Shown here: positions 58,976 through 64,000 of the stretch, piece by piece
Layout of the letters: each line of letters begins with the position of its first letter
How positions within the stretch are numbered: position 1 is the stretch's first letter
From: JARRNE01 sp963824085
Lineage (GTDB): Bacteria; Pseudomonadota; Gammaproteobacteria; Chromatiales; Chromatiaceae
DNA length: 64,000 nucleotides
Direction of reading: 5' to 3'
Assembly (NCBI GenBank): GCA_963824085.1
Contig: CAWGNT010000017.1
Location: forward strand, 124,001 to 188,000
The notes under the pieces: generated by a model
What the model was told of the DNA's origin: nothing
The model's database searches: none
The model's input: the letters and a program-made list of their open reading frames with translations, nothing else
Made by a program: the position numbers and the translations under genes

Positions 58976-60085
58976 ATGCTCGGAAATATCCTTGCCTTGG
59001 CCGTCAAGGAGCTGTTGGCACTGCTGCGCGACAAGCGCAGCCGCTTTGTCCTCATCGGTCCGCCGATCGCTCAGCTCCTGGTGTTCGGGTTTGCCGCCAC
59101 CTACGACCTCAACAATGCGGCTCTAGCGATCTACGACGAGGACGGCGGTGCACAGGCGCGGGAGCTGATTGCCCGCTTCGAAGGCTCGCGCAACTTTCAT
59201 GTCGTTCAGCGCATCGACCACGACGGCCAGATCGCCCCTCTCATCGACGACAGGCAGGTGCTTCTCGTGCTCCATATTGGCCCGCGTTTCAGCAGTGACG
59301 TGCTGCGGGGCGACAGCGGCAAAGTCCAGGTCATCCTCGATGGTCGCAACTCCAACACCGCTATGCTCGGGCTCAACTATGTACGCACCATCGTGACCGA
59401 CTACAACGAGACGCTCGCGGCGGAGCAAGGCCGCCCGGTGCCGCCGGTGCGACTCGAGATTCGGCCTTGGTACAACTCCAACCTGGAGTCGCGTTGGTTC
59501 ATCGTACCGGGCATCGTGGGTCTCCTGACCCTGGTGGTGACCCTCATTGTGACGGCGCTGTCCGTGGCGCGAGAGCGTGAGGCTGGCACCTTCGATCAGC
59601 TGCTGGTAACACCCCTTCGCCCAGTGGAGATCCTGATCGGCAAGTCCGTTCCCGGCTTGCTCATCGGCATGCTGCAAGGGACCCTGATCATGCTGGTGGC
59701 GGTGTACGGGTTTGGGATTCCCCTTCGGGGCTCGGTGGGTGCCCTCTACCTGGGGATGGCACTGTTTCTGCTCTCGGCCGTGGGGGTCGGACTCATGATC
59801 TCGTCCCTTTCGATCACACAGCAACAGGGCCTGCTCGGCGCCTTCCTGTTCCTGGTGCCCTCCGTGATCCTCTCGGGTTTCGCCACCCCCATCGCCAACA
59901 TGCCCCACGCGGTGCAGCTCATCACCTATGTGAACCCACTGCGCTATTTCCTGATTGTGCTGCGCGGCGTCTTTCTCGAGGGCGATTCCTACGCATTGCT
60001 CTTCGACCAGTATTGGCCCATGGCGGTTATCGGGCTGACCGCACTGACGGCCGCCGGCTGGCTGTTCCGGCATCGGATGTATTGA
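58976..60085 (+). CDS. ABC-2 type permease (YbhR-like)
   Basis: This second permease of the exporter has 369 residues and the same plan: an N-terminal segment, a periplasmic domain and C-terminal membrane segments. It shows REREAGTFDQLLVTPLRPVEILIGK near residue 196 in shortened form (REREAGTFDQLLVTPLRP), and PSVILSGFATPIANMP near 296. It likely pairs with the previous permease in a heterodimer. The ATG at 58976 lies 2 bases after the previous stop. The DoxX-like fragment begins in its own stop (TTGA). Confidence 0.93.
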   Translation: MLGNILALAVKELLALLRDKRSRFVLIGPPIAQLLVFGFAATYDLNNAALAIYDEDGGAQARELIARFEGSRNFHVVQRIDHDGQIAPLIDDRQVLLVLHIGPRFSSDVLRGDSGKVQVILDGRNSNTAMLGLNYVRTIVTDYNETLAAEQGRPVPPVRLEIRPWYNSNLESRWFIVPGIVGLLTLVVTLIVTALSVAREREAGTFDQLLVTPLRPVEILIGKSVPGLLIGMLQGTLIMLVAVYGFGIPLRGSVGALYLGMALFLLSAVGVGLMISSLSITQQQGLLGAFLFLVPSVILSGFATPIANMPHAVQLITYVNPLRYFLIVLRGVFLEGDSYALLFDQYWPMAVIGLTALTAAGWLFRHRMY

Positions 60086-60450
60086 CGGCCCGCTTGTCCG
60101 CGGAACAACGCGCTAGGGGGCTTGTCAACTTTCTGACCCACTTCATGGATCAGCTCACCGGCGCACTTCCAGGCCAGCCGCTGTGGATCGCCGCCTACAT
60201 CGGCTTCGTCGTCGGCGTCGTGAGCCTGATCGGGCCGGGAGTCGTCGCGGTTGTCGTTGCGGTCGGGAAATCCCTGCTGGCTTTGAGCCTCCTCAGTGGG
60301 CGCTGGCTCAGGCTTTCACTGCCACTGGGAATCTTGTACTCGCTGGCCGTCTGGAGCACCGCAGAGGGATTCGGCGGCCCCTACACGAATGCCGGAACAG
60401 GGGTGCGCGGCGACGAACGGCGTGGGTTGTGTACCCACTCGCTGGAGTGA
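60082..60450 (+). pseudogene. DoxX-like membrane protein remnant
   Basis: This open frame of 122 codons (from TTG 60082, overlapping the permease stop) has two or three hydrophobic segments and blocks I recognise from the DoxX family: LTGALPGQPLWIAAYIGF, VAVGKSLLALSLLSG and LAVWSTAEGFGGPYT. DoxX proteins begin with a first membrane helix and a conserved Asp/Lys turn before this part, and continue with a last helix after GGPY. Both are missing, and the end (VRGDERRGLCTHS) looks out of frame. A possible remainder of the last helix (TAWVVYPLAGVTRF) is read in another frame near 60420. A degraded gene is the best reading. Related DoxX/DoxD proteins serve in thiosulfate oxidation in some sulfur bacteria. 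Confidence 0.55.
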
Positions 60451-60600
60451 CGCGGTTTACCCTGGTTTGTCACACCCAACGTCCTGGGCGTCGCCGGCAC
60501 CCACCAGGGACTCTCCGGACCCAGACACACCGCCAGGTTGGACCTGTGACCGTTTGCACTCTATCCTGTGCTTATGGAAAGTTTGCAGTTGCCGTAAAAA

Positions 60601-61308
60601 ATGCAGGATTTCGGCGAGGCCTTTCGTCTCGCGTTCTGGCTCGTCGCATCCGGCGATGCGGACCTCATGGAGATCATCGGACTCTCGCTGGAGGTTAGTC
60701 TCAGCGCCGTCCTCGTCTCGTGCCTTTTGGGTCTGCCGCTCGGGGCGCTGGTCGGGATACGCCGTTTCCGGGGGCGCGAGGCGGTTGTGGTCCTGCTCAA
60801 TGCCCTCATGGGGCTGCCGCCCGTCGTCGTCGGCCTGTTCGTCTATCTGATGCTGTCCAATGCCGGTCCGATGGGTTGGCTGCAGCTGCTTTACACGCCA
60901 GCGGCGATGATCATCGCCCAATCCATTCTGATCACGCCGATCGTCGCCGCCCTCTCGCGGCAGGTAATCGAGGACCTGCACAACGAGTACGCCGAGCAGT
61001 TCCGCTCACTCTGTGTCCCACCAGGGGTGGCCATCGCCGCGCTTCTGTGGGACGCCAGGTTTACGTTAGTGACCGTCGCCCTGGCCGGTTTCGGTCGCGC
61101 CATAGCCGAAGTTGGTGCGGTGATCATCGTCGGGGGCAACATCAATCACCTGACCCGTGTGATGACCACCGCCATCGCACTCGAGACCTCGAAGGGCGAT
61201 CTTGCGCTTGCACTGGCGCTGGGGTTCGTGTTGATCACCATCGCCCTTTCGATCAACGCGGGCGCGGTGGCGCTGCGCGCGACCGCGGCGAGGCACGCCT
61301 ATGCCTGA
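60601..61308 (+). CDS. tupB: tungstate-type ABC transporter permease
   Basis: This 235-residue permease of the molybdate/tungstate class has about five membrane segments. The ATPase-docking EAA-type loop is visible as GRAIAEVGAVIIVGGNI near residue 162. The TupB-like start (LMEIIGLSLEVSLSAVLVS) and LMGLPPVVVGLFVYLM match TupB better than ModB. It overlaps the ATPase gene by 8 bases, and the substrate-binding protein comes third. The ATG at 60601 lies 150 bases after the DoxX remnant. Confidence 0.9.
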   Translation: MQDFGEAFRLAFWLVASGDADLMEIIGLSLEVSLSAVLVSCLLGLPLGALVGIRRFRGREAVVVLLNALMGLPPVVVGLFVYLMLSNAGPMGWLQLLYTPAAMIIAQSILITPIVAALSRQVIEDLHNEYAEQFRSLCVPPGVAIAALLWDARFTLVTVALAGFGRAIAEVGAVIIVGGNINHLTRVMTTAIALETSKGDLALALALGFVLITIALSINAGAVALRATAARHAYA

Positions 61309-62062
61309 CGGGGCCAGCTCGCGCGCCGAGCCCGTCCATTCGGCATCCCGCTCGAACGAGCTCTTACCGGGGCAGGCGCACGGGTTGACCTTTGCGGTTG
61401 GAGGCAGGCGCTTGATCGACGGCGTCAGCTTGTGGCTCACGGCCGGTCGCATCACCGTGCTGATGGGTCCCAACGGGGCCGGCAAGAGCCTGCTGCTGCG
61501 GCTCCTGCACGGCACCATAATGCCCAATGCGGGTGGGGTCACTTGGGGCGGCTTGCCCATGGATGCGGCCGTGCGTAAACGCCAGGCGATGGTGTTTCAG
61601 CGCCCGGTGCTGCTCCGACGTTCGGTGTCCGCCAACATCGAGTTCGTGCTCAAGCTCAGGGGCAAGACCGCTCGCGGGCGCTGCTCGGAGATGCTGGAGC
61701 GTGTGGGCCTGGCGGGCCATGCCGCCCAGGCCGCTCGGCTGCTGTCCGGGGGCGAGCAGCAGCGCCTCGCCCTCGCGCGCGCTCTGGCGTTGGAGCCGGC
61801 GGTTCTTTTCCTCGACGAGCCCACGGCGAATCTCGACCCCGCTTCGGTCGCCGCCATCGAGGCCATCGTACAAGACGCCCACGAGGGGGGCACCAAGATC
61901 ATCTTCGTCACCCATGACACCGGACAGGCACGGCGCCTCGCCGACGAGGTGGTCTTTCTGCACCAGGGTCGGGTGGCAGAGCATACGAGCGCGGAGCGGT
62001 TTTTTGCCGAGCCCGTCTCGCGGGAAGCGAGAGACTACCTGGCCGGCCGGATCGTTCTTTGA
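61301..62062 (+). CDS. tupC: tungstate-type ABC transporter ATP-binding protein
   Basis: This 253-residue ATPase has Walker A MGPNGAGKSLLLRLL near residue 52, the Q-loop in MVFQRPVLLRRSV near 96, signature LLSGGEQQRLALARAL near 148, Walker B VLFLDEPTANLDP near 168 and the switch histidine in IFVTHDTGQARRLAD. The first 30 residues are a variable tail. No TOBE or Mop domain is fused to its C-terminus, as expected for TupC and unlike ModC. A separate Mop protein is encoded at 63171. Confidence 0.92.
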   Translation: MPDGASSRAEPVHSASRSNELLPGQAHGLTFAVGGRRLIDGVSLWLTAGRITVLMGPNGAGKSLLLRLLHGTIMPNAGGVTWGGLPMDAAVRKRQAMVFQRPVLLRRSVSANIEFVLKLRGKTARGRCSEMLERVGLAGHAAQAARLLSGGEQQRLALARALALEPAVLFLDEPTANLDPASVAAIEAIVQDAHEGGTKIIFVTHDTGQARRLADEVVFLHQGRVAEHTSAERFFAEPVSREARDYLAGRIVL

Positions 62063-62257
62063 CCCCGGAAAAAGCGGTCCGCTACCAGTGGTCGGCGTCC
62101 GATTCTACCGAGTGGTGGCATTGAGCTATTTGGTGCAATCACCCGGCGGGTGAGCAGCACAACGGCCGCTTCCTACGCCTGCCGCCCGATTCTATTTGGC
62201 TGCCGGCTGGTGGCTGTTTTTCGCTTGATCCTTAACCACGATAGAAGGAGGTGCAAT

Positions 62258-63094
62258 ATGAAGCAAATGAGAGGCTTATTGGTCCTGAGCAAGGCCGTGT
62301 TGGCGGCCGCCGCCGTCCTCACACTATCGGCCCAGGCTGCGGAGCAGTCGATCATCGTGCAGTCCACGACCTCCACACAGAATTCCGGACTTTACGGCTA
62401 CCTGCTGCCGATCTTCACCAAGAAGACGGGTATTCAGGTCAACGTGGTCGCGGTGGGCACAGGGCAGGCCGTCAAGAATGCCAAGAACGGCGACGGCGAC
62501 GTGCTCCTGGTGCATGCGAAGCCGGACGAGGAGAAGTTCGTTGCCGAGGGCTATGGGGTGAAGCGCTTCGACCTGATGTACAACGATTTTGTCATCGTTG
62601 GACCAGCGAAGGACCCGGCGAAGGTCGGCGGGATGAAAGATGCGGCCGCCGCCCTCAGGAAGATCGCGAAGACAAAGGCGCCATTCGCGTCACGCGGCGA
62701 CAACTCGGGCACCTACAAGAAGGAGATGGCCCTGTGGAAGGCGGCCGGGATCGATCCCTCGGCCGCGAGCGGGACCTGGTATCGGGAGGCGGGCTCCGGC
62801 ATGGGTGCCACCTTGAACACCGCCGTTGGCATGGGAGCCTATACGCTCACGGATCGCGGTACCTGGATCAGCTTCAAGAACAAGGACGATTTCAAGATTC
62901 TGGTGGAAGGGGACAAGAATCTCTTCAACCAGTACGGGGTCATGCTGGTCAACCCCAAGAAGTATCCGAACGTGAAGGCGAAGGCGGGCCAAACCTTCAT
63001 CGACTGGCTTCTAAGCGACGAGGGTCAGAAGGCGATCGCGAGCTACAAGGTCGACGGCCAGCAGCTGTTTTTCCCGAACGCGAAGAAGCAGTAA
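62258..63094 (+). CDS. tupA: tungstate-type ABC transporter substrate-binding protein
   Basis: This 278-residue exported binding protein has a signal peptide (residues 1-29, ending AQA) and the anion-binding start IIVQSTTSTQNSGLYGYLLP. The TTTS-like STTSTQNSG is the TupA hallmark. Further ligands are in VLLVHAKPDEEKF near residue 90, RGDNSGTYKKE near 150 and YREAGSGMGATLN near 178. ATG 62258 has the strong ribosome site AAGGAGG 6 bases upstream. It lies 195 bases after tupC, a gap with no gene. Tungstate would feed tungsto- or molybdoenzymes, and molybdate cannot be excluded as ligand. Confidence 0.93.
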   Translation: MKQMRGLLVLSKAVLAAAAVLTLSAQAAEQSIIVQSTTSTQNSGLYGYLLPIFTKKTGIQVNVVAVGTGQAVKNAKNGDGDVLLVHAKPDEEKFVAEGYGVKRFDLMYNDFVIVGPAKDPAKVGGMKDAAAALRKIAKTKAPFASRGDNSGTYKKEMALWKAAGIDPSAASGTWYREAGSGMGATLNTAVGMGAYTLTDRGTWISFKNKDDFKILVEGDKNLFNQYGVMLVNPKKYPNVKAKAGQTFIDWLLSDEGQKAIASYKVDGQQLFFPNAKKQ

Positions 63095-63101
63095 CGACCG
63101 C

Positions 63102-63138
63102 CCGCCTCAAGGCGTTTTGTGGCCGCCGATCGGCGGCC
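63102..63138 (+). terminator. bidirectional terminator-like hairpins between tupA and mop
   Basis: CGCC-TCAA-GGCG followed by TTTT (63102-63117) forms a short terminator. Just after it, an 18-base perfect palindrome, GGCCGCCGATCGGCGGCC (63121-63138), can form a strong stem on either strand. The two convergent genes tupA and mop meet here, which fits shared termination. The palindrome lacks a T-run, so it could also be a protein-binding site. Confidence 0.5.
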
Positions 63139-63170
63139 CCATTGTTGGACTTACGATCAGAGCGCGAGCG

Positions 63171-63383
63171 TCATTCGTCGGTGGCGATCATGACATCGCT
63201 CGCCTTGATGACGACGCTCACCTCCTTGCCAGCGGCCAGAGCGAGGCGCTCAGCGGAGTCGACCGTGATCGTCGCGGTGACGACATTGCCGCCGCCGACG
63301 TCCACTTGGACCTGGGCGGCCACCACGCCCTTGCGTACCTCGGTCACCTTGCCCCGCAGGACGTTACGCGCGCTGATCTTCAT
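63171..63383 (-). CDS. molybdenum-pterin / oxyanion binding protein (Mop domain)
   Basis: This 70-residue molbindin is a single Mop domain: KISARNVLRGKVTEVRKG (residues 2-19), VSVVIKASDVMIAT at the end. Such proteins form hexamers that store molybdate or tungstate. ATG 63383 gives the family start, and a GTG at 63389 is nearer to the AGGAG site. It lies just downstream of the PBP-domain regulator on the same strand and converges on tupA, so storage, uptake and probably control of oxyanions are grouped. Confidence 0.92.
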   Translation of the reverse strand: MKISARNVLRGKVTEVRKGVVAAQVQVDVGGGNVVTATITVDSAERLALAAGKEVSVVIKASDVMIATDE

Positions 63384-63414
63384 CTCCACTTTCTCCTCTT
63401 TGCTTGCCTAAGGT

Positions 63415-64000
63415 TCAGCGTCCGTTGAAGTGGACGCGGCCGAGACCACTGAAATCGTATCCCTCCACCCCGCTGACCTTTGCCAGAAAGACCTCTGAGC
63501 GGCAAAACGCGAGCAAGGTCTGCATGGGCTCTTCAAACCAGGAGCGGCGGTCGACGAGCAGGTCGAAGCGTTCGCGGATGACGGGGACAAAGCCGAGGCG
63601 GTACTGTTTGGCCAGGGCGAGGAGGCCGAAGGTGGCGTCAGCTTTGCCCTCAAGGACCGCCAGGGCGGCGTCCGCCTCGCTGCGGGACGGTGGGGTGAGC
63701 TCGATGTCGGACGGGGCGATGCCCTCGCGATTGAGGAGGTGCTCGAAGAGGCGCTGGGTGCCTGCCTCGGGCTGGCGTGGGACCACACGTTTTCCCCTGA
63801 GGTCCACGAAGCCTCCGACGCTGCGCTCACGTCCCGGTGCGACAACCATGCCTCGCTCGCGCCATCCCCATTCCACCAACACGACGGGATTGTCGGCAAA
63901 CCTTTCCCGCACGATCGGAACGTTCCAGTCTCCGCTTTCCGGCGCAAAGACGTGTAGTCCCGCCGCCATCCCTTCCCCGCGGGCAAAGCGCTCCAGGCCG
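63415..64000 (-). CDS. transcriptional regulator with PBP-like oxyanion-sensing domain, 3' part
   Basis: The frame is open at the right edge, so the 5' end lies outside the window. The visible 194 residues are a periplasmic-binding-like domain of the type found at the C-terminus of helix-turn-helix molybdate regulators. Blocks are LERFARGEGMAAGLHV, RPEAGTQ-like RQPEAGTQRLFEHLL near the middle, SRSEADAALAVLEGKADATFGL in shortened form (EADAALAVLEGKADATFG) and YRLGFVPVIRERFDLLVDR. No signal peptide can be judged. Its place 31 bases upstream of mop and facing the tup genes suggests control of oxyanion uptake. A true transport binding protein is the alternative. Confidence 0.78.
   Translation of the reverse strand, partial: GLERFARGEGMAAGLHVFAPESGDWNVPIVRERFADNPVVLVEWGWRERGMVVAPGRERSVGGFVDLRGKRVVPRQPEAGTQRLFEHLLNREGIAPSDIELTPPSRSEADAALAVLEGKADATFGLLALAKQYRLGFVPVIRERFDLLVDRRSWFEEPMQTLLAFCRSEVFLAKVSGVEGYDFSGLGRVHFNGR

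Overview
The window is a gene-dense, high-GC stretch of a gammaproteobacterial chromosome. The gene orders support this: rppH-ptsP; lppC-yraN-dolP beside rsmI-rnpB; the mra/dcw cluster running into lpxC; secA-argJ-mutT; ruvCA-ruvB; and ybgC-tolQRAB-pal-cpoB-queE-queC-tRNA-Lys. A glycine/tyrosine/tryptophan-rich exported protein resembling the sulfur globule proteins of purple sulfur bacteria points to a sulfur oxidiser of the Chromatiales type. MurE carries the DNPR motif, so the wall is of the meso-diaminopimelate type. I see no prophage, insertion sequence or CRISPR array.

Layout. 1-2037: 3' end of leuA and a family 4 uracil-DNA glycosylase. 2121-2575: the sulfur globule protein gene with an AT-rich promoter. 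2785-6547 (minus strand): a HAD phosphatase, then a tight olsB-olsA-glycosyltransferase cluster for ornithine lipids. 6715-9591: rppH-ptsP. 9765-13412 (minus strand): FAD-linked oxidase, BON lipoprotein, YraN and LppC/LpoA. 13451-14730: rsmI and the RNase P RNA. 14922-32850: the division and cell wall (dcw) cluster with its promoter and MraZ operator, ending in lpxC. 32847-40952: dciA, an M23 peptidase, secA, argJ, a MutT-TenI fusion, yacG and zapD. 41276-47364: a universal stress protein, a chimeric gene remnant, yebC, and ruvC-ruvA-hemerythrin-ruvB. 47453-54750: the Tol-Pal operon, queuosine genes and tRNA-Lys. 55047-60085: an HlyD/ABC-2 exporter like YbhGFSR. 60082-64000: a DoxX-like remnant, a TupBCA tungstate transporter, a molbindin and the edge of a PBP-domain regulator.

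How the genes work together. Most of the window is core envelope biology: peptidoglycan precursors (murE, mraY, murD, murG, murC, murB, ddlB), the divisome (ftsL, ftsI, ftsW, ftsQ, ftsA, ftsZ, zapD), wall hydrolysis and synthase activation (M23 protein, LppC), outer-membrane integrity (Tol-Pal, the BON lipoprotein, lpxC, ornithine lipids) and export (SecA, ABC-2). DNA repair (UDG, RuvABC) and RNA maturation (RppH, RsmI, RsmH, rnpB, queuosine) fill most of the rest.

The most unusual signals are losses. murF is absent from between murE and mraY, leaving only 49 nt. One open frame of 389 codons joins the C-terminal half of an AMP/thymidine phosphorylase to a PRPP synthetase that has lost its middle. 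A DoxX-like gene lacks both ends, and LppC lacks its usual N-terminal domain. These could mark genome erosion or assembly errors, and read-level checks would tell which. I found no convincing new multi-gene system. The best candidates for new biology are the phosphorylase-PRPP chimera, the hemerythrin inside the ruv cluster, and the ornithine-lipid cluster with a glycosyltransferase.
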